A stretch of DNA of 64,000 nt from NCBI RefSeq assembly GCF_028416575.1, contig NZ_JAMQKB010000006.1, positions 1 through 64,000 of the forward strand. Reading direction: 5' to 3'. How positions within the stretch are numbered: position 1 is the stretch's first letter; the number at the start of each line of letters is the position of its first letter. This document shows, in pieces, positions 38,952-47,222 of this stretch. The position numbers and the translations under genes were made by a program. The notes under the pieces are model-generated. The model was given only the letters and a program-made list of their open reading frames with translations, was not told the origin of the DNA and searched no databases. The DNA comes from Terrihalobacillus insolitus. Lineage in GTDB: Bacteria > Bacillota > Bacilli > Bacillales > Amphibacillaceae.

Positions 38952-39056
38952 ATGGAAAAAGAAAAAAACTTTGATGCAGAATTGATTCTGAACGAATTGT
39001 TAGCTGAGGATGATGAGTTTAGTTCAGTTGAACTCATGGTTGATAAGCCTTGCTAA
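38952..39056 (+). CDS. Ribosomal precursor peptide, 34 aa, C-terminal Pro-Cys
   Basis: Acidic peptide starting MEKEKNFDAELILNELL and ending SSVELMVDKPC. One Cys only, and it is the last residue. Residues 9-19 form an amphipathic leader-like helix and FDAEL resembles leader motifs of modified peptides. Promoter and very strong ribosome site (AAAGGGGTG, eight bases before ATG) are its own. A hairpin follows the stop and three enzyme/export genes come next. The C-terminal Cys plus the divergent EpiD-like gene mark it as a modified-peptide precursor or peptide scaffold. No dehydratase or cyclase gene is nearby, so it is not a standard lanthipeptide. Confidence 0.8.
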   Translation: MEKEKNFDAELILNELLAEDDEFSSVELMVDKPC

Positions 39057-39066
39057 TACTCAAGAA

Positions 39067-39094
39067 TAGCTGAGTGCATACTTGCGCTCAGCTA
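39067..39094 (+). terminator. Attenuator-like hairpin after precursor gene
   Basis: TAGCTGAG pairs with CTCAGCTA (8 bp, 12-base loop), 11 bases after the peptide stop and without a T run. Such leaky hairpins commonly keep precursor transcript above that of downstream modification genes. Confidence 0.5.
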
Positions 39095-39124
39095 CTCTGC
39101 AAAGAAAGTTGGTGATGATTTGCT

Positions 39125-40297
39125 ATGTTAAAAGAAATATCAGAAATTCTTTCTGATAAAAAATTTAGAGAATCATTGTTCAGCATAGAAACCCCAGCGT
39201 ATATCTATCATTTAGAGATATTAGAGTTTATTCTAAAAAAGTTAGAAGCGGATATGAAATCAATGAATAACCTTAAATTGTATTACGCAGTTAAGGCAAA
39301 CTCAAACACAGAAATTATCCAATTTCTACATTCTTTTATTGATGGAGTAGATGTTGCTAGTATTTATGAATATAAACTTGCTAAAGAAATATTTGATGAT
39401 AAGGAAATTTCAATCACAGGACCTAGTTTTACAAAATTTGAGATAGAAAAATTTTATAATAACAACAAAATCTTTGACTTTAATTCAATCTCACAACTAA
39501 AAGGCTGTAAAGACATTGTTTTTAATAAAACAATCGGTATAAGAATAAACATTCCCTATAACTATAAAAATAATGATATAGAAAGTAGATTCGGAATTTC
39601 TTTAACAAATAGTAATTTTTTTGAAATATTGGATAATTTAAATACCCAATTAGTAAGAGTACACCTACATAGTGGAGAGAAAAATCGGAATTATTTCAAG
39701 CATTTGAGAAATCAATTAAATATATTAAAAAAAAGAGGCTTACTTTCAAATATCCAAGAAGTAAATTTAGGTGGAGGATTATTAGATCTGATTTTGAAAG
39801 ATAATATGCCCTGGCTCATTAAAGAGATAAAAGAAATTCAAAGAGATTTTTTCGAAGATAAAAAAATAAATTTTATAATTGAACCAGGGGGAGGGTTAAT
39901 ACATTTATGCGGAATTCTCATTACAAAAGTTATTAGCGCAGATTACTATGAGGACATAAATAATATTGTAGTGGATACATCCTCTTATAATTTGAATCAT
40001 TGGTTTAAGCCTAAATTATTAACCCATACATCCAATAACCATAGTCGCGTTAAGACAAATATTTACGGAACAACTTGTTATGAAGGTGATTATTTTAGTC
40101 TTGAAAGAATTACGAAAAAATTAAGCATGAAAGACAAATTATTATTTTATCCGGTTGGAGCATATTCGAAAAGTAACCATACAAAATTGCATGGTTTTTC
40201 TTTTCCAAAAGAGTACTATTTTTCCAAAACAAATATCTACGAAGGTGATGAAGTTGCATCGTATATTAGTACAGCTAATGAAAGATTTGGTGAATAA
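39125..40297 (+). CDS. PLP-dependent decarboxylase, alanine-racemase fold (LysA/ODC-like)
   Basis: 390 aa, fold type III. The cofactor Lys is in LYYAVKANSN (about residue 58), VHLHSGEKN supplies a ring-contacting His, and NLGGGL and EPGGGLI bind phosphate. GTTCYEGDYF (about residue 316) is the Cys-x-x-x-Asp active-site motif donated across the dimer. It would decarboxylate a basic or dicarboxylic amino acid (lysine, ornithine, diaminopimelate) or a peptide end. It follows the Cys-peptide gene and overlaps the next gene. The sequence is divergent from biosynthetic LysA, so the substrate is unknown. Confidence 0.82.
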   Translation: MLKEISEILSDKKFRESLFSIETPAYIYHLEILEFILKKLEADMKSMNNLKLYYAVKANSNTEIIQFLHSFIDGVDVASIYEYKLAKEIFDDKEISITGPSFTKFEIEKFYNNNKIFDFNSISQLKGCKDIVFNKTIGIRINIPYNYKNNDIESRFGISLTNSNFFEILDNLNTQLVRVHLHSGEKNRNYFKHLRNQLNILKKRGLLSNIQEVNLGGGLLDLILKDNMPWLIKEIKEIQRDFFEDKKINFIIEPGGGLIHLCGILITKVISADYYEDINNIVVDTSSYNLNHWFKPKLLTHTSNNHSRVKTNIYGTTCYEGDYFSLERITKKLSMKDKLLFYPVGAYSKSNHTKLHGFSFPKEYYFSKTNIYEGDEVASYISTANERFGE

Positions 40298-41708
40298 TCA
40301 AGAAGAAATACTTGAAAATCAACATGATGAATATATTGATCTAGTAGAAATCTCTAATAAATTGTTGGGTAAGTCGTATTCTAATAGTTTCTCTATTAAC
40401 ACTCGTAAGGATATTGATAGCTTAGTAAATAATGAAAAAACAATTGATAAATATATAGATTTTATTAGAGAAAAATGGCAAGAAAGGGTCTTTTACCATA
40501 CTTACAAGTTTTATAAATCCCCAGAATATGGTCAGTTAAAGTGGACAATTGATGGTAGAAAAATAGATTTTGAATATGAACGTACCCTAAATCCACTAGA
40601 ATTAGAAGAAAAAATACATAAATCATACGAGGATTATGAGGGTTTCTCTATATTATTCTCCAACGGTATGTCTTCCTTAAAAGCCGTTTTCTCTGTTATT
40701 ACAAAATTACTTGGGCATAAATCAGACGAGATTAAAGGCCTTTCAATGTTCGGTTATTTTGAATCAATATCATTATCGTTGGAATATCGCAAGTTTCTAG
40801 ATATGGACTATATAATAAATGAAGATGATTATTCTAAATATGATATTGAAAAGTACGATTTTTTTATTATAGAACCGGTTCGCACGACATTTTACCTTAA
40901 TATAACTAATATAGAAAAATTTCTTATTGATTTGTCTAATTTCAACGACAATAGTTTAAAAATGGTCGTATTTGATTCTAGCTTGCTTGGAGAATATTTT
41001 AATATCTTCGCTATTCTTGATAAACTAAAACGCAAAAAAAATCTTATTATTATTAATATTAGATCTGGTTTAAAATTGGATCAACAAGGAATGGAGTTCA
41101 GTAATTGTGGCTTAGCTAATATTTATATAGAGAAAAGTTCTTCGAAAATAAAAGATTACATTCAAAAATATATGATTAAATATAGGAAAATTACAGGAAC
41201 AGGATTATCTTTTAATGAAGTATGTCTATTAGATAATGATGTTTGTTTTACCGACAAAAGTTATGCGGAAAAGATCTTAAATAACAATCGGGACTTTTGT
41301 GAGCGCCTTATAAAAACAAAGAAAGGAACAGTATCCGAAATTATCTACCCATATAATAGACAAAGAAATGACATATATAAAACACCTTATCTATTTTTAA
41401 AATTAACTAAAGATAATAGAGAAGAGTACGAGAAGTTATTTTCCATAATAAAATCTTCTTTGGAACATTTCAACCTTAATTTAATATCAAGGAACAGCTT
41501 TGGATTTCGAAATATAACATTAGAATATTTTATGAATTTGGAAGATAATTCTTTGGTGTTTAAGTTTGCTGTAGGAAAATTAAAAGGGATTAAATATTAT
41601 ATAATTTTGCTATTACTAAATAATATATTATCAACTAATCAGATAGAATTTGATAGATTATATACTGATTTAGTGAGCTTGGAGGATAAAAATGAGTTTG
41701 AGAAGTAA
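40278..41708 (+). CDS. Divergent fold-type-I PLP enzyme of the Cys-peptide locus
   Basis: 476 aa from ATG 40278; ATG 40248 and GTG 40290 are alternatives, none with a clear ribosome site, so coupling to the overlapping decarboxylase gene is likely. An N-terminal helical part of about 110 residues is followed by aminotransferase-like signals: SNGMSSLKAVFSV (phosphate loop), FFIIEPVRTT, VVFDSS (pyridine-contacting Asp) and NIRSGLKLDQQG, where Lys266 is the likely Schiff-base residue. The order recalls Cys/Met-metabolism enzymes (cystathionine synthase/lyase type), but the similarity is remote. It may act on the Cys sulfur or on an added amino acid. Confidence 0.65.
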   Translation: MKDLVNNQEEILENQHDEYIDLVEISNKLLGKSYSNSFSINTRKDIDSLVNNEKTIDKYIDFIREKWQERVFYHTYKFYKSPEYGQLKWTIDGRKIDFEYERTLNPLELEEKIHKSYEDYEGFSILFSNGMSSLKAVFSVITKLLGHKSDEIKGLSMFGYFESISLSLEYRKFLDMDYIINEDDYSKYDIEKYDFFIIEPVRTTFYLNITNIEKFLIDLSNFNDNSLKMVVFDSSLLGEYFNIFAILDKLKRKKNLIIINIRSGLKLDQQGMEFSNCGLANIYIEKSSSKIKDYIQKYMIKYRKITGTGLSFNEVCLLDNDVCFTDKSYAEKILNNNRDFCERLIKTKKGTVSEIIYPYNRQRNDIYKTPYLFLKLTKDNREEYEKLFSIIKSSLEHFNLNLISRNSFGFRNITLEYFMNLEDNSLVFKFAVGKLKGIKYYIILLLLNNILSTNQIEFDRLYTDLVSLEDKNEFEK

Positions 41709-42939
41709 CAAAAATTTTAAGTCAGTCTTTGCTTTGGGGTTATTTACTAATATTGGAGATAGTTTGTTTTTTATTGTAACAATGTGGTATATAGCCAATA
41801 ATTCTAGTATTTCATTATATGCAGGAATAGCAGTATTTTTGTTTACATTACCAGAGACCTTGCTAATTTTTTTAGGGCCTTTTATTGATAGGTTGAATCC
41901 TAAAATAATATTAATTGTATCCACTTCTGGACAAATTATCGTGCACATAATTATCGTTTTATTATTTTTAACAGGTTTGGTTACTATACCAATTTTACTA
42001 ATATCATTATTACTATCCGCCTTCTTTTCTTCTATCACCTATCCAGTTGAAGAAACAATCCTTCCTCAAATTGTTGAAAATGATGATCTTGTGAAGGCAA
42101 ATTCATTTTTTAGCGTAGCGTATAAGTTATCAGATTCATTATTTGATGGTATAGCAGGCATACTGTTGGTTGTAGGTACGGCATCTCTACTATATGAAAT
42201 TAATCTGTTAATTTTTGTTTTACCTTTAATCATGCTTAAATTTTTGAAATTTAATTTGCAGACAGAGAATCCAGAAAAATTTAATATAAAATCTTATAAA
42301 AAAGACTTAAAAGAAGGTTTATCATTCATTTTGCATTCTAAGATTAAGTTAATGTTAATTCCCTTGGCTTTTCTTAATTTTTTTACAGCAATAAATATAG
42401 TAGCATTACCTTATTTTGCAAATGAATTATCTGATTCCCCCGCAACATATGGATTTCTGCTAGGTTTTAGTGGAGCAGGTAGTATGTTGGGTGCAATTAT
42501 TGTGAATAAGATAGAAAAACGTTTACTTCCAGGAAAGATATTAGCTTTTGGATTATTATTTAATGGACTTATGTGGTTCTTTATGATAATAAGTACGGTT
42601 CCTTACCTGGCGTATCTCTTTATATTTTTAGCAAACTTCTGTATGGGTGGATACAATATAATATTTGCATCCTTATTCCAAGTAATGACTCCATCTAATC
42701 TATTGGGAAGGATTAATACCTGTGTTGACTCCGTTATAACAGTAGCTATGCCAATAGGTGCATTATTAGGAGGAATATTGATAGAGATATTATCTCTCAA
42801 AATAGTTATGTCATTAAATGCGATTGCTCTAGTAATAACAGGCATTATATATTTCTCAAATAAGACTGTTTATAACCTCAAAAAAATTGAAACGATAAAT
42901 CCAGTTAACACTGATGGTCACTTAAAAGCTACTAGGTAA
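41692..42939 (+). CDS. MFS exporter of the Cys-peptide locus
   Basis: 415 aa, about 12 hydrophobic helices, with the MFS-3/enterobactin-exporter style start (KSVFALGLFTNIGDSLFF) and a loop FIDRLNPKIILIVS between helices 2 and 3. Overlaps the PLP gene by 17 bases behind GGAGG. Probably exports the mature product and protects the producer. An MFS carrier, rather than a peptidase-containing ABC exporter, points to a small final product. Confidence 0.82.
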   Translation: MSLRSNKNFKSVFALGLFTNIGDSLFFIVTMWYIANNSSISLYAGIAVFLFTLPETLLIFLGPFIDRLNPKIILIVSTSGQIIVHIIIVLLFLTGLVTIPILLISLLLSAFFSSITYPVEETILPQIVENDDLVKANSFFSVAYKLSDSLFDGIAGILLVVGTASLLYEINLLIFVLPLIMLKFLKFNLQTENPEKFNIKSYKKDLKEGLSFILHSKIKLMLIPLAFLNFFTAINIVALPYFANELSDSPATYGFLLGFSGAGSMLGAIIVNKIEKRLLPGKILAFGLLFNGLMWFFMIISTVPYLAYLFIFLANFCMGGYNIIFASLFQVMTPSNLLGRINTCVDSVITVAMPIGALLGGILIEILSLKIVMSLNAIALVITGIIYFSNKTVYNLKKIETINPVNTDGHLKATR

Positions 42940-42991
42940 GAAAATAGGACAAAAAAGCAAAAACAAACAACTATAATTATGCAACATCATT

Positions 42992-43029
42992 AGGGATAGA
43001 TTTTAACATATTTTACATAGACTATCCCT
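42992..43029 (+). terminator. Hairpin at end of Cys-peptide operon
   Basis: AGGGATAG pairs with CTATCCCT across 22 bases, 53 bases after the exporter stop. No T run, so it is a weak candidate. Confidence 0.4.
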
Positions 43030-43146
43030 CCTCAACCAATTAATGATTACTCAACTTTTGCACCATAATTAGGCTTATAACCCTTGACATACCTTGAGGT
43101 AAACCAAACCAACTATGCTGCCTGTGCCTTAAATTCATCATCATGA

Positions 43147-43299
43147 AGAAATGTATTCTTCTACGATAAAAATACAACAGTTATAGGTAAGGGAAGTAAT
43201 AATATTAACGACATACAAGAAAAGCAAGTCGTAAGATTATGGGTTTCACTTGTAGAAGGAAACAGATTAGCTATAAAAATAAAGGTAGTATCAAAGTAG
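43147..43299 (+). pseudogene. C-terminal fragment of an exported-protein domain
   Basis: An open stretch of about 50 codons without a start (FFYDKNTTVIGKGSNNIND, then VRLWVSLVEG and KVVSK). The pattern recalls FxLYD-type extracellular beta domains. The part upstream is missing. It lies in the 812-base gap after the exporter. The rest of the gap (43300-43685) has an inverted repeat TTAATAAAGC / GCTTTATTAA (43312-43407) and only broken short readings. Confidence 0.35.
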
Positions 43300-43685
43300 A
43301 GTCAATAGTTTAATAAAGCTTTCAGTGGTCGGGGTCCTGCACCAACCACCGAAGCTAAGAAGTGACACGGGCGTCAAGGGCAGGCGGCTATGTGTGGCTT
43401 TATTAAGTTCTAACTAAAAAGTAGATCTGATTATGTCATAAATGGTATAAATGGTTCTATTTTATGGCTTTGTTGCAGGGGATCACCGGGAATGGCCGAC
43501 AATTAAAAAGCAACTTTCCACCCATCAGTGGTTCGCCGTGATGTTACTGGCGAGGATGACAAAATTCATCACATCAGGGTCTCTGGTACTCCACAAACAG
43601 CCAATCACGATATTTACAAAAAGTTGTGGTTGAAGGATCCTTTAAAAAGAGGACACAGAATTATCGGAAAAATATTGCAGTGACC

Positions 43686-43734
43686 AAATAAAGCTTATAA
43701 ATACCGATGCGACGGAATTTATAAGCTTTATTTT
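43686..43734. terminator. Strong bidirectional terminator
   Basis: AATAAAGCTTATAAAT and ATTTATAAGCTTTATT form a perfect 16-bp stem with a 14-base loop, just after the second dioxygenase gene; T runs follow on both strands. Confidence 0.85.
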
Positions 43735-43751
43735 CGAAACTTAGAGCCTCA

Positions 43752-44732
43752 TTAATATTCTTTTGAGAAATTTTTTGTACTTCTTACCGTATCAATAGGG
43801 CGAACGGATTGTTCAATTTGTTCCCGTTTTGATTCTAAAAATGGAGGTAAGGATAATTTTTCTCCTAGCGTTTCATAAGGTTCATCCCCCAAAAATCCTG
43901 GTCCATCTGTTGCAAGCTCAAATAAGATTTGTGGTGCAACTCTTGTGTATAATGATTTAAAGAAAAATCGGTCCACGTATCCAGACGTTTGGAATCCGAA
44001 GCTTTGCATCCTTTGATCCCATTCATCTAATTCAACACGGTCTTCAATACGGAATGCTGTATGATGGACCGTACCAAAACCTTGACGAGCTTCAGGAATA
44101 ACGGCATTGTGCTCCACAATGACCTGTGCTCCATTTCCACCTTCACCGACTTCAAATAAATGGAATGATCCTTCTTTATCTATTTCTTTAAACAATAGTA
44201 CTTTTTCCATCATTTCTTTAAAATAAGCAAATTCCGCAATGCGAACAAAAATTGGCCCTAAACCAGTAATCGCATATTCTGTTGGGACTGGACCATTTCT
44301 CCAAGGAATACCTGATTCAACACCTTTATTGTACTCATCTGAGATTAATTGGTATTTTTGATCATCAAAATCAACGAAGGAAAGGGTCTTTTTCCCAAAT
44401 TGTTCTTTAACCCCTGTGTGCTTTATCTCCAGTCGATCAAAACGTTTTACCCAATAATCAAGTGCCTCATCACTTGGCACACGAAATGATGTTTTTGAAA
44501 TCTCGTTTGTGCCATGAACGCCTTTTGGAATGCCTGGAAAATCAAAGAAAGTCATATCTGTACCTGGGTTGCCTGTCTCATCAGCAAAAAACAAATGATA
44601 CGTTTGGATATCATCTTGATTGACAGTTTTTTTCACTAGACGCATGCCTAATACATAGGTGAAAAATTCATAGTTCTTTTCTGCGCTACTCGTAATGGCT
44701 GTAACGTGGTGTATTCCTTTTAATTCGTTCAC
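43752..44732 (-). CDS. Ring-cleaving dioxygenase paralogue (MhqA/MhqO family)
   Basis: 326 aa from GTG 44732, six bases behind GGAGGAA; the longer ATG reading to 44756 would start before that site. Metal ligands as in its paralogue: GIHHVTAIT, TVHHTAFRI and ILFELATDGPGF. It shares long stretches with the gene at 33710-34693, in the same orientation, and the two bracket the accessory island. A ferredoxin gene lies 41 bases upstream on the same strand. No MhqR-like palindrome was seen here. Confidence 0.87.
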   Translation of the reverse strand: MNELKGIHHVTAITSSAEKNYEFFTYVLGMRLVKKTVNQDDIQTYHLFFADETGNPGTDMTFFDFPGIPKGVHGTNEISKTSFRVPSDEALDYWVKRFDRLEIKHTGVKEQFGKKTLSFVDFDDQKYQLISDEYNKGVESGIPWRNGPVPTEYAITGLGPIFVRIAEFAYFKEMMEKVLLFKEIDKEGSFHLFEVGEGGNGAQVIVEHNAVIPEARQGFGTVHHTAFRIEDRVELDEWDQRMQSFGFQTSGYVDRFFFKSLYTRVAPQILFELATDGPGFLGDEPYETLGEKLSLPPFLESKREQIEQSVRPIDTVRSTKNFSKEY

Positions 44733-44773
44733 TTTACATTCCTCCAACTGAGCCATATGTGTGTTATTTGTAG

Positions 44774-45016
44774 TTAATGGGCGTTTTCAAAAAATTTCTC
44801 TGCCTTTTCTAAATAGGTCTCTTGATCAGGTGTCAAATCATATTCCTCCTCAATTGCATCCACAGGGCACACTGACTTGCATGCACCGCAATCAATACAA
44901 ATGTCTGGATCTATATAAAATTGATCAGGGCCTTCTACGATACAATCGACTGGACAGACTGTTACGCATTCAGCCGCTTTTTCATTTTGGCAAGGACTTG
45001 TGATAACAAAAGCCAT
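44774..45016 (-). CDS. Ferredoxin, 3Fe-4S/4Fe-4S type
   Basis: 80 aa. Cluster ligands lie in SPCQNEKAAECVTVCPVDC and CIDCGACKSVCP, the arrangement of seven-iron bacterial ferredoxins, followed by a helical tail (TYLEKAEKFFENAH). Electron carrier in the cytoplasm. AAAGGAG precedes ATG. A 206-bp repeat element begins 25 bases upstream, so its promoter must lie in or beyond that element. The dioxygenase gene follows and may be cotranscribed. Confidence 0.92.
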   Translation of the reverse strand: MAFVITSPCQNEKAAECVTVCPVDCIVEGPDQFYIDPDICIDCGACKSVCPVDAIEEEYDLTPDQETYLEKAEKFFENAH

Positions 45017-45040
45017 ACATCATTACTCCTTTATGAGGTT

Positions 45041-45246
45041 GTTCAAAAAGTCACCAAATGATAAGCGGCGCATCTCGGGCCCACACGATGTGGGTCATGC
45101 AGGCGTTGCCACAGGACGTGGCGGTCTTAGCCTGTATTCCTTAAATGGCTTGTTTTTCCGTTACTCACGTATTAAAAGCATACGCTCCGTTACTCAAAAC
45201 AGCGCCGCCTCGACCTGCTTGCTTCTAATTCGTCGACTTTTTCAAC
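45041..45246. repeat. Dispersed palindromic-end element, copy 3 (long form, inverted)
   Basis: 206 bp bounded by GTTCAAAAAG and GACTTTTTCAAC. Same sequence as copies 1 and 2 but in opposite orientation and with about 64 extra bases (from GGGCCCACACGATGTGGG to TCCTTAAAT) where the short copies have TTCGTT. The extra part contains a CCCACACGATGTGGG hairpin. No coding capacity. Confidence 0.85.
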
Positions 45247-45327
45247 ACGTACTTTATGTTGTTTCTTATACCCGATTAAATACCATATTATTTGTCGGTG
45301 CAAGGGATGTGCTTTTCAAACGATAAA

Positions 45328-45358
45328 GAAAGCTACCGAGATGATCTCGGTAGCTTTC
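45328..45358. terminator. Terminator after yvgN-like gene
   Basis: GAAAGCTACCGAGA / TCTCGGTAGCTTTC, a perfect 14-bp stem with a 3-base loop. Confidence 0.85.
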
Positions 45359-45385
45359 CATTTAAATAAGCGTTTGGACACGCAC

Positions 45386-46216
45386 TTAAAATAGAAATTC
45401 GTCTGGGTTTGGTCCTACCCGCTCATCCTTGTTCAAACGATCGATACGTGCCATGTCCTCTTTTGTCAATTCAAAATCAAAGACAGAGGCGTTTTCAACG
45501 ATCCGGTGTTCTTTTATTGATTTCGGAATGGTCACCACTTCATTTTGTAAATCCCAGCGAATGATAACTTGTGCAGGAGATTTTCCGTATTGATTTGCTA
45601 TCTCTTTTATTACAGGTTCATCTAAGAGCTGCCCTTGTTTTAAAGGTGACCACGCTTCAAGCTGGATTTCTTCTTTTTTGCAATAGGCATGAAGCTCTTT
45701 TTGGGCTAGGTGTGGGTGATATTCTACTTGGTTTACCATCGGCTTGATTTCTGCATCTTCAATCAAATCTTCTAAGTGGTGAACGTGAAAGTTGCTAACT
45801 CCAATGGCACGGATTTTGCCTTCTTTATATAGTTGTTCAAGTGCTTTCCATGTTTGCTTGTATTTATCTTTACCCGGCCAATGAATGAGATAGAGATCAA
45901 GGTAGTCCAGCCCAAGCTTAGTGAGGCTTGTTTCAAAGGCTTTCAATGTTGCATCATAGCCTTGATCATCGTTCCATACCTTAGATGTAACAAATAGTTC
46001 CTTGCGACTGATCCCTGATTCTTTGATTGCCTGCCCAACACCTTCCTCATTTTTGTAAACAGCAGCTGTATCAATACTAATATAGCCATGTTTAAGGGCT
46101 GCTTTTACAGATTGGATCACTTCCTGACCATCTTCTACTTTAAAAACACCTAATCCTAGCCTTGGCATTTCAACGCCATTATGTAATGTTGTGGTAGACT
46201 TTAATCCGTTTGTCAT
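45386..46216 (-). CDS. yvgN: Aldo/keto reductase, YvgN/glyoxal-reductase type
   Basis: 276 aa, the exact size class of B. subtilis YvgN. Catalytic residues appear in SIDTAAVYKNEEGVG (Asp, Tyr), VTSKVWND (Lys) and YLIHWPGK (His). The NADP-phosphate loop is VTIPKSIKEHRIVENASVF. Reduces methylglyoxal and other short aldehydes. Single gene with its own terminator. Confidence 0.88.
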   Translation of the reverse strand: MTNGLKSTTTLHNGVEMPRLGLGVFKVEDGQEVIQSVKAALKHGYISIDTAAVYKNEEGVGQAIKESGISRKELFVTSKVWNDDQGYDATLKAFETSLTKLGLDYLDLYLIHWPGKDKYKQTWKALEQLYKEGKIRAIGVSNFHVHHLEDLIEDAEIKPMVNQVEYHPHLAQKELHAYCKKEEIQLEAWSPLKQGQLLDEPVIKEIANQYGKSPAQVIIRWDLQNEVVTIPKSIKEHRIVENASVFDFELTKEDMARIDRLNKDERVGPNPDEFLF

Positions 46217-46268
46217 GACGACATTCCTCCTCTTTTTTTATTATACAAAAGATGCTTCCGCATGAGAA

Positions 46269-47222
46269 TTAGTCTGTTTCGGTTGTTGTTACTTTCTTCA
46301 ACTCTTCCCCTAGAAATCTCGCTACTTCCAGCATGCCGTATTTTCCTGCGTGCTTTTCTGCATCCGCATTGTAATTCGTATTTGTGTTAACATCATACGT
46401 GTAGACTTGCCCTTGGTCGTTTCGGATGAATTCTATTCCTGCTATCTTAATGTTGTTATGGCTGAGGAAAGCTTCGTAGCTTTGAATAAGATGTTCATCT
46501 ACTTGATCGGTCACTTGAAACTTTGGCTTTTCTGGAACTTCCTCTCCAACTCGGCAATACAAATCATCTATTTGACAAGCGTCAGCTGGACATAGCTCAA
46601 AACCATCAGAGGTATCTACCTTAACTGCATAAACAAACTTGCCGTCAACAAACTCGCACCGAGTAATAAAAGGTTCTGGAGCCTGGATATATTCCTGTAT
46701 TAATGTAATCCCATCAACTGGTAGCTCGAAGTCTGGACTTTCAACATACTGACGCAGTGTTTCAATGGAGTGGAATAATTGAACCCCTAGACCCTTCCCT
46801 GCCCGATTATGCTTCGTAATAAAGGAAGACACACCTATTTTTGCAGCCGCTTCTATTATTTGTTCTTTTCCAACAGCTGCAATCGTTTTTGGAGTTCGAA
46901 CCCCTTGCTGATTTAATGCCATATATTGATTTATTTTACTTACTTCTAATCGGAGTGCATGACTTCCATTTACAACAAGGCGGCCATGTCTTTCTAGCCA
47001 GGATAACACTCCCTCCGTTAATTCAGGTGCAAATCGATGATCTCTCGTATGCGAAGAAGCACTAATTCTATTATAAAAAACACCGTCAGGCGGAGCCTCA
47101 CTAAGGTCAATCGTTCCTTGGTCGAGAAACCACTCCTCATATGGCAGACCGAGCTCCTCCAATCGTTTCGTTAAATGCACCGTCCATTCCGTATTTTCGT
47201 GTAGCACATAGATTTTACTCAC
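46269..47222 (-). CDS. ATP-grasp ligase, RimK-like
   Basis: 317 aa. A central ATP-grasp fold is visible from SFITKHNRAGKGLGVQLF (ATP-contacting Lys and Gly-rich loop), through TLIQEYIQAPEPFITRCEFV, to the Mg2+-binding end TYDVNTNTNYN. Such enzymes join a carboxylate to an amine through an acyl phosphate. It overlaps the flavin monooxygenase gene by four bases, so the two work in one pathway. Substrates are unknown. Confidence 0.75.
   Translation of the reverse strand: MSKIYVLHENTEWTVHLTKRLEELGLPYEEWFLDQGTIDLSEAPPDGVFYNRISASSHTRDHRFAPELTEGVLSWLERHGRLVVNGSHALRLEVSKINQYMALNQQGVRTPKTIAAVGKEQIIEAAAKIGVSSFITKHNRAGKGLGVQLFHSIETLRQYVESPDFELPVDGITLIQEYIQAPEPFITRCEFVDGKFVYAVKVDTSDGFELCPADACQIDDLYCRVGEEVPEKPKFQVTDQVDEHLIQSYEAFLSHNNIKIAGIEFIRNDQGQVYTYDVNTNTNYNADAEKHAGKYGMLEVARFLGEELKKVTTTETD

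Noticed and set aside
38952..39056. Classical lanthipeptide with C-terminal AviCys ring
   Set aside because: EpiD-like enzyme, two Ser and a Cys are present, but no LanB/LanM dehydratase, LanC cyclase, LanP or LanT gene is within reach. The core is acidic and lacks Thr.
43312..43407. Structured RNA gene (5S-like) within inverted repeat TTAATAAAGC/GCTTTATTAA
   Set aside because: GC-rich inside AT-rich DNA, but it matches no 5S, tRNA or other RNA pattern I know. It could equally be a decayed gene end.
43451..43678. 60-codon reading MVLFYGFVAGDHREW... on plus strand
   Set aside because: Two short frames join only by a frameshift, with no ribosome site and no recognisable family; treated as decayed DNA.
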